Of a DNA stretch of 64,000 nt, positions 55,889 through 64,000 are shown one piece after another. Source of the stretch: Streptomyces sp. AC1-42W. Its GTDB lineage: Bacteria; Actinomycetota; Actinomycetes; Streptomycetales; Streptomycetaceae. The stretch's first letter is position 1; every line of letters starts with the position of its first letter. Where the stretch lies: contig NZ_QKWY01000001.1 of assembly GCF_003248355.1 (NCBI RefSeq), forward strand, positions 2,934,001 through 2,998,000, written 5' to 3'. The translations under genes and the position numbers were made by a program. The notes beneath the pieces are model-generated. The model was given only the letters and a program-made list of their open reading frames with translations. It did not search any database and was not told where the DNA came from.

Positions 55889-55929
55889 CTTCTACGTCCC
55901 CGCTCCGCCCGCATCGTCCGAGGTCAGCC

Positions 55930-56727
55930 ATGCCGCCGTTGCGCACCGCCCTGTTCCAGAGCTCCGGACGCCCCGGCTCGGTCGCCGGCTCCGTCGAGCT
56001 GCTGGCGGACGCCGCGCGCCGCGCCGCCGAGACCGGCGCCCGGCTGCTGGTCTGCCCCGAGCTGTACCTCACCGGCTACGCCATCGGCGACGACGTCCCC
56101 CGGCTCGCCGAGGCCGCGGACGGGCCCGCCGCCCGGGCCGTCGCCGAGATCGCCGTACGGCACGGCATCGCCGTCCACTACGGCTACCCCGAGCGCGACG
56201 GCGAGACGCTGTACAACTCCGCCCAGCTCATCGGCCCCGACGGCACTCCGCTCGCCCGCTACCGCAAGACGCACCTCTTCGGCGACTTCGAGCAGCACTG
56301 GTTCACGCCCGGCGAGCAGCCCGTCGTCCAGGCCGAACTGGACGGCATCCGGATCGGCCTGCTGACCTGCTACGACGTCGAGTTCCCGGAGAACGTCCGG
56401 GCGCACGCCCTGGCCGGCACCGACCTCCTGCTGGTCCCCACCGCGCTGATGCACCCCTTCTCGTTCGTCGCCGAATCCGTCGTCCCGGTCCGCGCCTTCG
56501 AGAGCCAGCTCTACATCGCCTACGTCAACCGCACCGGCCCCGAGGGCCCGTACGACTTCACCGGACTGAGCTGCCTGGCCGGCCCCGACGGCACGGTCCG
56601 CGCCCGCGCCGGGCACGGCGGGGAACTCGTCACCGGCGACGTCGACCCCGCCCTGCTGGCCGCCTCACGGGCCGCCAACCCGTATCTGCGCGACCGCCGC
56701 CCCGGCCTGTACGGCTCCCTCGCCTGA
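55930..56727 (+). CDS. davA: Nitrilase-superfamily amidase, DavA-like (5-aminovaleramidase candidate)
   Basis: 265 residues, cytoplasmic. The catalytic triad is complete: E44 in 'VCPELYLTGY', K113 in 'YRKTHLFG' and C147 in 'LTCYDVEFPEN'. The stretches 'RLAEAADGPAA', 'GYPERDGETLYNSAQLI' and 'YRKTHLFG', and the length, match Pseudomonas DavA as I remember it. DavA hydrolyses 5-aminovaleramide, the product of lysine 2-monooxygenase. The next gene, 68 bp downstream, is DavB-like, which supports this assignment. Other amides such as guanidinobutyramide or indole-acetamide remain possible. Confidence 0.82.
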   Translation: MPPLRTALFQSSGRPGSVAGSVELLADAARRAAETGARLLVCPELYLTGYAIGDDVPRLAEAADGPAARAVAEIAVRHGIAVHYGYPERDGETLYNSAQLIGPDGTPLARYRKTHLFGDFEQHWFTPGEQPVVQAELDGIRIGLLTCYDVEFPENVRAHALAGTDLLLVPTALMHPFSFVAESVVPVRAFESQLYIAYVNRTGPEGPYDFTGLSCLAGPDGTVRARAGHGGELVTGDVDPALLAASRAANPYLRDRRPGLYGSLA

Positions 56728-56795
56728 GCCCGACGCGAGCCCGCCGCACCCCTCCTCTCCGCCGCCCCGCCGTACCCGCAAGGAGTCCGTACCCC

Positions 56796-58496
56796 ATGAC
56801 GTCCGTGCCCCCCGCCGTCCAGAGCACCGAGGAAGCGGCCCCGCCGATCACCATGATCGGGCCGGACTTCCCCTACGCGTACGACGACTTCCTCGCCCAC
56901 CCGGCGGGCATCGGCCAGGTCCCGGCCACCGAGCACGGCACCGAGGTGGCCGTCATCGGCGGCGGGCTCTCCGGCATCATCACCGCGTACGAACTGATGA
57001 AGATGGGCCTGCGGCCGGTCGTCTACGAGGCCGACCGCATCGGCGGACGGCTGCGCACCGTCGAGTTCGAGGGCTGCGCCACGGACGGCGAACCGCTCAC
57101 CGCCGAGATGGGCGCGATGCGCTTCCCGCCCTCGTCCACCTCGCTCCAGCACTACATCGACCTGGTCGGCCTGGAGACCAAGCCGTTCCCCAACCCGCTC
57201 GCCCCGGCCACCCCCTCCACCGTCGTGGACCTCAAGGGCGAGTCGCACTATGCCAGGACCATCGACGAACTCCCGCAGGTCTACCGCGATGTGATGGACG
57301 CCTGGAACGCCTGCCTGGAGGAGGGCGCCGACTTCACCGACATGAACCGGGCGCTGCGCGAACGCGACGTCCCCCGGATCAGGGAGATCTGGTCCCGGCT
57401 GGTCGAGAAGCTCGACAACCAGACCTTCTACGGCTTCCTCTGCGACTCCGACGCCTTCAAGTCCTTCCGGCACCGCGAGATCTTCGGCCAGGTCGGCTTC
57501 GGTACCGGCGGCTGGGACACCGACTTCCCCAACTCGATCCTGGAGATCCTGCGCGTCGTCTACACCGAGGCGGACGACCACCACCGCTCCATCGTCGGCG
57601 GCAGCCAGCAGCTCCCGCAGCGCCTGTGGGAGCGCGAGCCGCGGAAGATCGTCCACTGGCCGCTCGGCACCTCGCTGTCCTCGCTGCACGACGGCGAGCC
57701 GCGCGGCGCCGTGACCCGGCTGCACCGCACAGCCGGCAACCGGATCACCGTCACCGACGCCGCCGGCGACATCCGCACCTACCGGGCGGCCGTCTTCACC
57801 GGCCAGTCCTGGCTGCTGCTCTCCAAGATCGCCTGCGACGACGCGCTCTTCCCGATCGACCACTGGACGGCGGTGGAGCGCACCCACTACATGGAGTCGT
57901 CCAAGCTGTTCGTGCCCGTGGACCGGCCGTTCTGGCTGGACAAGGACGAGAGCACCGGGCGCGACACCATGTCGATGACGCTGACCGACCGGATGACCCG
58001 GGGCACCTATCTGCTGGACGACGGACCGGACCGGCCGGCCAGCGTCTGCCTCTCGTACACCTGGTGCGACGACAGCCTCAAATGGCTGCCGCTGTCGGCG
58101 ACCGAGCGCATGGACGTGATGCTGAAGTCGCTCGGCGAGATCTACCCGAACGTCGACATCCGCGGCCATGTCATCGGCAACCCGGTCACCGTGTCCTGGG
58201 AGAACGAGCCCTGGTTCATGGGCGCGTTCAAGGCCAACCTGCCCGGCCACTACCGCTACCAGCGGCGCCTGTTCACCCACTTCATGCAGGACCGGCTGCC
58301 CGCCGACAAGCGGGGCCTGTTCCTGGCCGGCGACGACATCTCCTGGACGGCCGGCTGGGCCGAGGGCGCCGTGCAGACCGCGCTCAACGCCGTATGGGGC
58401 GTGATGCACCACTTCGGCGGCGCCACCGACCCGACCAACCCCGGACCGGGCGACCTCTTCGACGAACTGGCCCCGGTCGAACTGCCGGAGGACTGA
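56796..58496 (+). CDS. davB: Flavin L-amino acid 2-monooxygenase, DavB-like (lysine 2-monooxygenase candidate)
   Basis: 566 residues, no signal peptide. The FAD dinucleotide motif is 'VAVIGGGLSG' (G55, G57, G60), followed by 'VVYEADRIGGRLR'. R109 in 'EMGAMRFPPS' is at the position that binds the substrate carboxylate in related 2-monooxygenases. Segments such as 'GPDFPYAYDDFLAHPAG', 'GLETKPFPNPL', 'GFGTGGWDTDFPNS' and 'HFGGATDPTNPGPGD' are very like Pseudomonas lysine 2-monooxygenase, as recalled. It would turn L-lysine + O2 into 5-aminovaleramide + CO2 + water. Tryptophan and phenylalanine 2-monooxygenases are more distant relatives. AAGGAG lies about 11 nt before the ATG. The amidase upstream fits the next step. 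Confidence 0.82.
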   Translation: MTSVPPAVQSTEEAAPPITMIGPDFPYAYDDFLAHPAGIGQVPATEHGTEVAVIGGGLSGIITAYELMKMGLRPVVYEADRIGGRLRTVEFEGCATDGEPLTAEMGAMRFPPSSTSLQHYIDLVGLETKPFPNPLAPATPSTVVDLKGESHYARTIDELPQVYRDVMDAWNACLEEGADFTDMNRALRERDVPRIREIWSRLVEKLDNQTFYGFLCDSDAFKSFRHREIFGQVGFGTGGWDTDFPNSILEILRVVYTEADDHHRSIVGGSQQLPQRLWEREPRKIVHWPLGTSLSSLHDGEPRGAVTRLHRTAGNRITVTDAAGDIRTYRAAVFTGQSWLLLSKIACDDALFPIDHWTAVERTHYMESSKLFVPVDRPFWLDKDESTGRDTMSMTLTDRMTRGTYLLDDGPDRPASVCLSYTWCDDSLKWLPLSATERMDVMLKSLGEIYPNVDIRGHVIGNPVTVSWENEPWFMGAFKANLPGHYRYQRRLFTHFMQDRLPADKRGLFLAGDDISWTAGWAEGAVQTALNAVWGVMHHFGGATDPTNPGPGDLFDELAPVELPED

Positions 58497-58503
58497 GCGC
58501 CGC

Positions 58504-58537
58504 CGGCCGTACGGGCCTCACCAGGCCCGTACGGCCG
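58504..58537. terminator. Bidirectional terminator between the monooxygenase and permease genes
   Basis: Perfect 15-bp inverted repeat (58504-58518 with 58523-58537) with a 4-nt CACC loop, between the convergent stops at 58496 and 58544. Confidence 0.85.
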
Positions 58538-58543
58538 CTCCCG

Positions 58544-59935
58544 TCAGGAGCCGGCGGCCGGCGGCTTCTCGTCGTACGCGGAGGTGCCCGAGTCGAGCAG
58601 CGGCTCCTGCGTCTTGAGGTGGGCCGGGGCGAAGGCCCGCAGCACGTGGTAGCCGGTGATCACGACGATGGTGCCGAGCGCGATGCCGCCCAGCTCGAAG
58701 TTGTCGGTGATCTTCAGGCTGACCCCGCCGACGCCGATGATGATGCCCGCCGCGGCCGGCACCAGGTTCAGCGGATTGCGCAGGTCCACCCCGGCGTTCA
58801 GCCAGATCTGCGCACCGAGCAGGCCGATCATGCCGTACAGGATGACCGTGATGCCGCCGAGCACCCCGCCCGGAATCGCCGCGACGACCGCGCCGAACTT
58901 CGGGCAGAGGCCGAACAGCAGGGCGAAGCCGGCGGCGGCCCAGTAGGCGGCGGTGGAGTACACCCGGGTCGCGGCCATCACACCGATGTTCTCGGAGTAC
59001 GTGGTGTTCGGCGGGCCGCCCACCGCCGTCGAGAGCATCGAGGCCGCGCCGTCCGCGGCGATGGCCGTGCCCAGCTTGCCGTCCAGCGAGTCGCCGGTCA
59101 TCTCGCCGACCGCCTTCACATGCCCGGCGTTCTCGGCGATCAGGGCGATGACGACGGGCAGCGCGACCAGGATCGCCGACCACTCGAAGCTCGGCGCGTG
59201 GAACGAGGGCAGCCCGATCCAGTCGGCCTTCCCGACGCCCGACAGGTCCAGGCGCCAGTGGTCCACCGCCTCGGCGCCGCCCGCGGGGGAGTGGATCTTC
59301 CCGAGGACCCGGTCCAGCACCCAGGACAGGACGTAGCCGAAGACCAGCCCCAGGAAGATCGCGATCCGGGAGAAGAAGCCGCGCAGGCACACCACGGCCA
59401 GACCGGTGAACAGCATCACCAGGAGCGCCGTCCACTGGTCCTGCGGCCAGTACGTGGACGCGGTCACCGGCGCCAGGTTGAACCCGATGAGCATGACCAC
59501 CGCGCCCGTGACCACCGGCGGCATCGCCGCGTGGATGATCCGCGCGCCGAACCGCTGCACCGCGAGACCGGCCAGGAAGAGCACCGCGCCGACCACGAAC
59601 ACCGCGCCGGTGACCACCGCGCTGTCGCCGCCGCTCGCCCGGATCGTCGCGGCCACCCCGACGAAGGAGAGCGAGCAGCCCAGGTAGCTGGGCACCTGGC
59701 CGCGCGTGGCCAGCAGGAAGATGGCGGTCGCGACACCCGACATCATGATCGCCAGGTTCGGGTCGAGCCCCATCAGGACCGGCGCGACGAACGACGCGCC
59801 GAACATGGCGACCACGTGCTGGGCGCCGAGCCCGAAGGTCCGGGGCCAGGAGAGCCGCTCGTCGGGGCGGACCACCGCTCCCGGTGCGGGCGTCTTCCCG
59901 TCGCCGTGCAAGGTCCAGCGCACGCCGAGGCCCAT
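58544..59935 (-). CDS. NCS2 family uracil/xanthine permease
   Basis: 463 residues with about 12-14 membrane segments. The N-terminal 'GLGAQHVVAMFGASFVAP' and the Glu-bearing 'IAENAGHVKAVGEMTG' are typical of the UraA branch, and 'GGPPNTTYSENIGVMAATRV' is the NCS2 signature. It should be a proton symporter for uracil or another nucleobase in the plasma membrane. The ATG at 59933-59935 has AGGGAG 5-6 nt upstream. It is the last gene before the divergent MFS/ROK pair and is not linked to the pyr operon. Confidence 0.92.
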   Translation of the reverse strand: MGLGVRWTLHGDGKTPAPGAVVRPDERLSWPRTFGLGAQHVVAMFGASFVAPVLMGLDPNLAIMMSGVATAIFLLATRGQVPSYLGCSLSFVGVAATIRASGGDSAVVTGAVFVVGAVLFLAGLAVQRFGARIIHAAMPPVVTGAVVMLIGFNLAPVTASTYWPQDQWTALLVMLFTGLAVVCLRGFFSRIAIFLGLVFGYVLSWVLDRVLGKIHSPAGGAEAVDHWRLDLSGVGKADWIGLPSFHAPSFEWSAILVALPVVIALIAENAGHVKAVGEMTGDSLDGKLGTAIAADGAASMLSTAVGGPPNTTYSENIGVMAATRVYSTAAYWAAAGFALLFGLCPKFGAVVAAIPGGVLGGITVILYGMIGLLGAQIWLNAGVDLRNPLNLVPAAAGIIIGVGGVSLKITDNFELGGIALGTIVVITGYHVLRAFAPAHLKTQEPLLDSGTSAYDEKPPAAGS

Positions 59936-60033
59936 GGTTGCTCCCTGTGGTGTAGGTGCGTGAGCCCGTACCCGCCGGACACGGCGCTCTACGCGGAAAA
60001 GATCAGCGCCATGGTAGTGGTGCCCGGCCCGGG

Positions 60034-61257
60034 TCAGGCGCGGGGCGCCGCCGCCGTCTCCCGTGCCGCCTCGCCGGACGGCGCCTTGCGGTCGCCGGCC
60101 CGCAGCACCCCGGCGCCCAGCACCAGGCCGAAGGCCAGCACCGACACCAGGCCGAACGACACGACCAGCGAGGTGGCCTCCGCCAGCGAACCGATCGCCG
60201 ACGGGGCGATGAGCCCGGAGGTGTACGTGATCGTCGCGACGCCCGCGATGGCCTGGGCCGGCTTGGGCCCGCTGCGCCCGGCCGCCGCGAAGGCGAGCGG
60301 CACCACCACGGCGATCCCGAGCCCGATCATCCCGAAGCCGCACAGGGCGAGCGCCGCGTTCGGCCCGGTGACCACCAGGACGCCGCCGGCCGTGGCGAGC
60401 AGCCCGCCGGCCCGTACGGTGCGCACCGCGCCGAAGCGGTCGACGACCCGGTCGCCGGCGATCCGGGCGACCGCCATCGTCAGCGCGAACGCGGTGGTGG
60501 ACGCCGCGGCGAGACCGGCCGAGCTGCCCAGCGAGTCGCGCAGGTAGACCGCCGACCAGTCCAGGCTCGCACCCTCGGCGAACACCGCGCAGAAGCCCAC
60601 CGCGCCGATGATCAGGGCGGACTTGGGCGGCAGCGTGAACCGCGGCGGCGCCTCCTCGTCCGGCCGGCTGCGCAGGTCGAGCACCCACCGGCAGGCGACC
60701 AGGCCCAGGGCGGTCAGCACCAGGGCGGCGACGACGTGGTGCAGCCGGGCGTCCGCGCCCACGTGCGCGGCCACCGTGCCGGCCGCGGACCCCAGCAGGG
60801 CGCCCACGCTCCACATGCCGTGCAGCCCCGACATGATCGACTTGTCGAGCCGGTTCTCCACCTCGACGCCGAGGGCGTTCATCGCCACGTCGGACATGCC
60901 CGCGGCCGCCCCGTACGCGAACAGCGCCACGCACAGCGTCAGCAGGTCGGGCGCCAGCGAGGGCAGGACCAGGGCCAGCGTCCACAGGGCCAGCAGCCCG
61001 CGCAGCGCGGTCCGGGCGCCGAAGCGGTGGCTCACCGCCCCGGCCAGCGGCATCGCCACCGAGGCGCCGATCGCCGGGAAGGCCAGGGCGAGCCCGAGCT
61101 GCCCGGCGCTGACGCCCGCGTGGTCCTGGATCCAGGGCACCCGCGTGGCGAAACTGCCGGTCACCGCTCCGTGCACGGTGAAGACCGCCGCGATGGCGTA
61201 CCTGGCCCGCCGCACCTCCCCGGTGCCGAAGACCGCTGTCGTCGATTCCTTTGCCAT
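60034..61257 (-). CDS. MFS transporter
   Basis: 407 residues with about 12 hydrophobic segments. Loop 2-3 has 'GAVSHRFGARTALRG' (MFS motif A-like), repeated in the second half as 'GDRVVDRFGAVRTVRAGG'. The short C-terminal tail is Ala/Glu-rich. The substrate is unknown; fucose-permease-like and drug-efflux MFS proteins both look like this. The ATG at 61255-61257 has GGGGGA upstream. It is divergent from a ROK regulator, and the inverted repeat between them suggests control by that regulator. Confidence 0.87.
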   Translation of the reverse strand: MAKESTTAVFGTGEVRRARYAIAAVFTVHGAVTGSFATRVPWIQDHAGVSAGQLGLALAFPAIGASVAMPLAGAVSHRFGARTALRGLLALWTLALVLPSLAPDLLTLCVALFAYGAAAGMSDVAMNALGVEVENRLDKSIMSGLHGMWSVGALLGSAAGTVAAHVGADARLHHVVAALVLTALGLVACRWVLDLRSRPDEEAPPRFTLPPKSALIIGAVGFCAVFAEGASLDWSAVYLRDSLGSSAGLAAASTTAFALTMAVARIAGDRVVDRFGAVRTVRAGGLLATAGGVLVVTGPNAALALCGFGMIGLGIAVVVPLAFAAAGRSGPKPAQAIAGVATITYTSGLIAPSAIGSLAEATSLVVSFGLVSVLAFGLVLGAGVLRAGDRKAPSGEAARETAAAPRA

Positions 61258-61322
61258 GTCCCCCGTGCCCTTCGCTGAAGCCGTCCCGGCTGAAGCAGTT
61301 GTCGGTGTTGCGGGCAGTAAAC

Positions 61323-61343
61323 TATCAGGAACCCTGCCTGATA
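61323..61343. promoter_or_regulatory. Inverted repeat operator between MFS and ROK genes
   Basis: TATCAGG-N7-CCTGATA (61323-61329 and 61337-61343), a perfect 7-bp inverted repeat in the 137-bp divergent spacer, with AT-rich flanks. The size and centre spacing fit a dimeric HTH repressor, most likely the ROK protein. Confidence 0.6.
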
Positions 61344-61394
61344 AATAGTCCGCCCGCTCGACCGATGCCGGCGGCGGTCTGGAAGGATTCCGGT

Positions 61395-62573
61395 ATGCGC
61401 GCATCACCGAGCACCGCTCGGGCCATCAACGACCGGCTCGCCCTGCAACACCTCCAGCAGGACGGCCCCCTGACGGCCACCCAGCTGAAGAAGCTGACCG
61501 GACTCTCCCGGCCCACCGTCGCCGACCTCGTCGAACGGCTCCAGGACGCGGGCCTCGTCCACGTGGTGGGGGAGACCGGCGCCGACCGGCGCGGCCCCAA
61601 CGCACGGCTCTACGGCATCGTCGCGGACCGCGCGCTGCTCGCCGGGCTCGATGTGCGCACCGACAGCGTCTCCGTCGTCGTCGCCGATCTGCTGGGCGTC
61701 ACCCTCGCCGAGGCGACCCTGCCGATCGGCACCGAGACCGCCGAGGACAACGCCGTCGAACAGGCCGTCGCCCTGCTCGCGACCACCGCCCGCAGCGCGG
61801 GCAGCGCGCCCCTGCACAGCGTCGGCATCGGCGCGCCCGGCCTGATCGACCCCGTCACCGGGGAGCTGCGCGACAGCGGCGGACTGCCCTCCTGGCACCG
61901 CAGCCTGGTCCGCGCGCTCCAGGGGAGGCTGCCGGCGACGGTGCTCGTGGAGAACGAGACGAACCTCGCCGCCGTCGCCGAGCACCGCGTCGGCGCGGCC
62001 CGCGGCAGCGACACGTTCGTCCTGCTCTGGCTGGGCCACGGGGTGGGCGCGGCGGTGATGCTCGACGGGAAGCTGCGCCGGGGGGCCTCGGGCGGCGCGG
62101 GCGAGATCGGCTTCCTGCCGGTCCCCGGCACGGGCGGCAGGCCGTCCGCCGTCAACTGCGACGGAGGGTTCCACTCGCTGACCGGTTCGGTGCCGCTGTG
62201 CGAACTGGCCGCCGCCCACGGCATCGGCGTCCCGGCGGACGGCCAGGAGCCCGGCGCGGCGGCGGCCGTCCGGGCGGCGCTCGCGGGGGAGGGTGACGGC
62301 GAGGGCTTCCTCGACGCCGCGGCCGACCGCATCGCGGTGGGCGCGGCCTCGGTGACCGCGGTCCTCGACCCCGGCCTCCTCCTGCTCTCCGGCGAGGTGG
62401 GCCACGCGGGCGGCGCGGCCCTCGCCGCACGCGTCGAGGAGCGGCTGGCCACGATGTCCCCGCTGCGTACCGGGGTCCGGGCGGCCCTGCTGGGCGGCAC
62501 GGCGGTCAGGCAGGGGGCGCTGCTCGCGGCGCGCGAGGCGGCGCAGGACGCGCTGTTCGCCCCCCGGGGCTGA
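61395..62573 (+). CDS. ROK family transcriptional regulator
   Basis: 392 residues. An N-terminal winged HTH (about 8-70, 'GPLTATQLKKLTGLSRPTVADLVERL') is followed by a ROK sugar-kinase-like domain ('VGIGAPGLIDPVTGEL', 'VENETNLAAVAEHR', 'LGHGVGAAVMLDGKL', 'GGAGEIGFLP'). The usual zinc cluster CxCGxxGCxE is replaced by 'NCDGGFHSL', so classic zinc binding and kinase activity are doubtful. It probably represses the divergent MFS gene and senses its substrate. GGAAGGA lies 7 nt before the ATG. Confidence 0.88.
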   Translation: MRASPSTARAINDRLALQHLQQDGPLTATQLKKLTGLSRPTVADLVERLQDAGLVHVVGETGADRRGPNARLYGIVADRALLAGLDVRTDSVSVVVADLLGVTLAEATLPIGTETAEDNAVEQAVALLATTARSAGSAPLHSVGIGAPGLIDPVTGELRDSGGLPSWHRSLVRALQGRLPATVLVENETNLAAVAEHRVGAARGSDTFVLLWLGHGVGAAVMLDGKLRRGASGGAGEIGFLPVPGTGGRPSAVNCDGGFHSLTGSVPLCELAAAHGIGVPADGQEPGAAAAVRAALAGEGDGEGFLDAAADRIAVGAASVTAVLDPGLLLLSGEVGHAGGAALAARVEERLATMSPLRTGVRAALLGGTAVRQGALLAAREAAQDALFAPRG

Positions 62574-62581
62574 CACGGGAA

Positions 62582-62620
62582 CGGTCCGGGGCGGGGCGTC
62601 GGACGCCCCGCCCCGGACCG
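62582..62620. terminator. Strong bidirectional terminator between ROK and chitinase genes
   Basis: Perfect 19-bp inverted repeat around a single central base (62582-62600 with 62602-62620), between the convergent stops at 62573 and 62645. Confidence 0.85.
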
Positions 62621-62644
62621 GGGGGATTCAGTGGTTCAGCGGGT

Positions 62645-64000
62645 TCAGCAGGCGCCGAGGTCCTGCCAGACGCCCCACTCGCCGGTGGTTCCGGGCTTCT
62701 CGCCCTTCGTCCACCACTTCGACTTCCACTGGTGCCCGTCCTGGCTCACCGTCGTGGCCGCGCCGTAGGCGGTGTCCGCGTTCCAGGCCGCCGCCGTGCA
62801 GGCGCCGCCCGTGGGGGTGGGGTCGGGGCTCGGGCCGGTGGAGCCGGACGGGTCGGGCGTCGGGGTGGAGCCGGTGCCCGGCTCGACGACCGTCGTGCCG
62901 CGCGCCAGGTCGCCCGCCAGGGCGTAGGACTTGCCGTCGAAGGTCACGGTCCAGTTGGACGGCGTGGACGTCGGCTGGTAGTACACGAAGTCGACCTGGA
63001 CCGAGGCGCCGGGCGCCAGGCTCTGCCAGGACGGCAGCTTCAGCGAGACGCGGTTGTAGTCGCCCTTCAGTCCGCCGATGTTGTTCGAGGCGGTGTGGTC
63101 GCTGCGGACGATCGTGGTGCCGAAGCCGGACTGGTCCTTGGCGTTGGCGGGCGCCGAGGTGGAGTAGTCGAACTGGAACTCCGTGCCGCCGGGCAGCGTC
63201 GCCTTGGTGTTGTTGGTGATCGTCAGCTTGGGGCTGATCGGGTAGTTCGAGTCGCCCAGCGGGAACGCGCCGAAGGAGACGTCGATGTTCAGCGCCTGGG
63301 TGGGCAGGTCGATCGTGGAGCGCTTCGCGCCGTAGGGGGTGGCGTTCTTGAAGGTGTCGTACATCGTGGAGGTGAGCGTCGAGCCGGGCTCGTACTGGCC
63401 CTTGGCCGCGTTCCAGCCGTAGTCGCCGGCCAGCTCCCAGATCATCGTGCCGCCGATGCCCTTGTCGACCACGTAGTCGGCCTTGGCCTGGACGGACTGC
63501 TCGTCCTCGGTGGAGAGGAAGACCTTCTTCTCGGCGTTCCACAGCCACGGCGCCACCAGGGTGGAGTCGTAGTTGCGGACGTAGGTGCCGGTCAGCTCGG
63601 TGTCCGCCGGGAACCCGTAGTCGGTGACGTAGTCGCCGACGATGCCCTTCTCCAGGTTCTTGGCGTGCCACATCGGGTTGGAGCCGGCGGGCGACTCCTT
63701 GCCGTTGTCGTCCAGGTCGTGCCAGAGGTTGTCGATGCCGACAGCGCCGTCACCGCACTTGGTCAGCCCCGCGCCGGCCGGGCAGTCGGTGGTGGCCGCC
63801 TTGCCCCACAGGCCGTTGGTGCCGCCCTGGACGTTCTTGAAGCCGCGGGAGTAGTACGGCAGGCCGATGTTGATCCGGCCGGACGGCATGGAACCGCGGA
63901 AGTAGTGGTAGGCCCAGTCGGTGTTGAGGTAGCCGATGCCGCCGTACTGCGAGGTGGAGTAGACGTTCGCCTGGGCGAGTTCGGCGTCCTTGCCGTCGTC
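62645..64000 (-). CDS. GH18 chitinase, C-terminal part (5' end outside window)
   Basis: 451 codons are visible, and the frame stays open to the window edge. The first part is the end of a GH18 barrel ('RINIGLPYYSRGF', 'GFPADTELTG', 'GIGGTMIWELAGDYGWN'); the catalytic DxxDxDxE motif must lie upstream. A beta-rich domain of about 140 residues follows (ChiC-like, from 'STIDLPTQALNID'). A Pro/Thr/Gly linker then leads to a C-terminal chitin-binding domain of CBM5/12 type ('WNADTAYGAATTVSQDG', 'KSKWWTKGEKPG', 'WGVWQDLGAC'). It should be secreted and degrade chitin. The signal peptide is not in view. Confidence 0.93.
   Translation of the reverse strand, partial: DDGKDAELAQANVYSTSQYGGIGYLNTDWAYHYFRGSMPSGRINIGLPYYSRGFKNVQGGTNGLWGKAATTDCPAGAGLTKCGDGAVGIDNLWHDLDDNGKESPAGSNPMWHAKNLEKGIVGDYVTDYGFPADTELTGTYVRNYDSTLVAPWLWNAEKKVFLSTEDEQSVQAKADYVVDKGIGGTMIWELAGDYGWNAAKGQYEPGSTLTSTMYDTFKNATPYGAKRSTIDLPTQALNIDVSFGAFPLGDSNYPISPKLTITNNTKATLPGGTEFQFDYSTSAPANAKDQSGFGTTIVRSDHTASNNIGGLKGDYNRVSLKLPSWQSLAPGASVQVDFVYYQPTSTPSNWTVTFDGKSYALAGDLARGTTVVEPGTGSTPTPDPSGSTGPSPDPTPTGGACTAAAWNADTAYGAATTVSQDGHQWKSKWWTKGEKPGTTGEWGVWQDLGAC

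Noticed and set aside
56796..58496. Tryptophan 2-monooxygenase of the indole-acetamide auxin pathway
   Set aside because: The fold and general motifs fit, but the N-terminus, the GFGTGGWD segment and the C-terminus are much closer to lysine 2-monooxygenase as I recall it. Not fully excluded.

Overview
The window is a chromosomal segment of a Streptomyces or a very close actinobacterium. The evidence is very high GC with strong third-position GC, frequent GTG and TTG starts, several apparently leaderless genes, and lineage markers: the developmental regulator BldD, the actinobacterial IHF-like protein sIHF, a PriA without helicase motifs, a DmdR/IdeR-type iron box and a class I terpene cyclase. 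No rRNA, tRNA, CRISPR array, insertion sequence, integrase or attachment site was found. Most of it is core-genome housekeeping DNA; the accessory part begins near 51 kb.

Layout. 1-13.3 kb: end of secD, secF and apt in one operon, then the stringent-response gene relA, a DUF349 coiled-coil gene convergent to it, a membrane-anchored cyclophilin divergent from a metallo-beta-lactamase-fold hydrolase, hisS, a VKOR-type thiol oxidoreductase, rarA and an iron-box DUF2470 gene. 13.4-20.3 kb: rpsD, a large STAND ATPase on the other strand, two small membrane proteins, alaS and ruvX. 20.4-26.4 kb: mltG and a coupled shikimate operon aroE-aroC-aroK-aroB-aroQ. 26.5-29.6 kb: a P-loop protein, an M24-fold protein with altered metal ligands, efp and nusB. 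29.8-30.4 kb: bldD with its autoregulatory region. 30.4-40.5 kb: pyrimidine operon pyrR-pyrB-pyrC-(PH-like membrane protein)-carA-carB-pyrD-pyrF, with a PyrR-binding leader. 40.7-47.1 kb: sIHF, gmk, rpoZ, coaBC, metK, priA. 47.2-51.1 kb: a small HTH protein, fmt, rsmB, rpe. 51.3-53.4 kb: a SorC-type sugar regulator and a terpene cyclase. 53.7-58.5 kb: guaB1, then an Lrp/AsnC regulator with a DavA-like amidase and a DavB-like L-amino acid 2-monooxygenase. 58.5-64 kb: a UraA-type permease, a divergent MFS/ROK pair and the 3' part of a GH18 chitinase.

How the genes work together. The aro operon makes chorismate from DAHP. The pyr operon makes UMP and is probably feedback-controlled by PyrR at the first RBS. 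apt, relA, gmk, guaB1 and the permease touch purine and (p)ppGpp metabolism. hisS, alaS, efp, rpsD, fmt, rsmB, rpoZ and nusB serve gene expression. The most informative accessory unit is the Lrp-amidase-monooxygenase cluster: both enzymes resemble Pseudomonas DavA and DavB as recalled from memory, which suggests lysine to 5-aminovaleramide to 5-aminovalerate. Three direct repeats lie just upstream of its putative promoter.

Strong inverted repeats mark most transcription-unit ends, including a perfect 40-bp palindrome at 52324-52363. Coordinates come from reading the sequence. Family names come from motif recognition and memory, with no database search.
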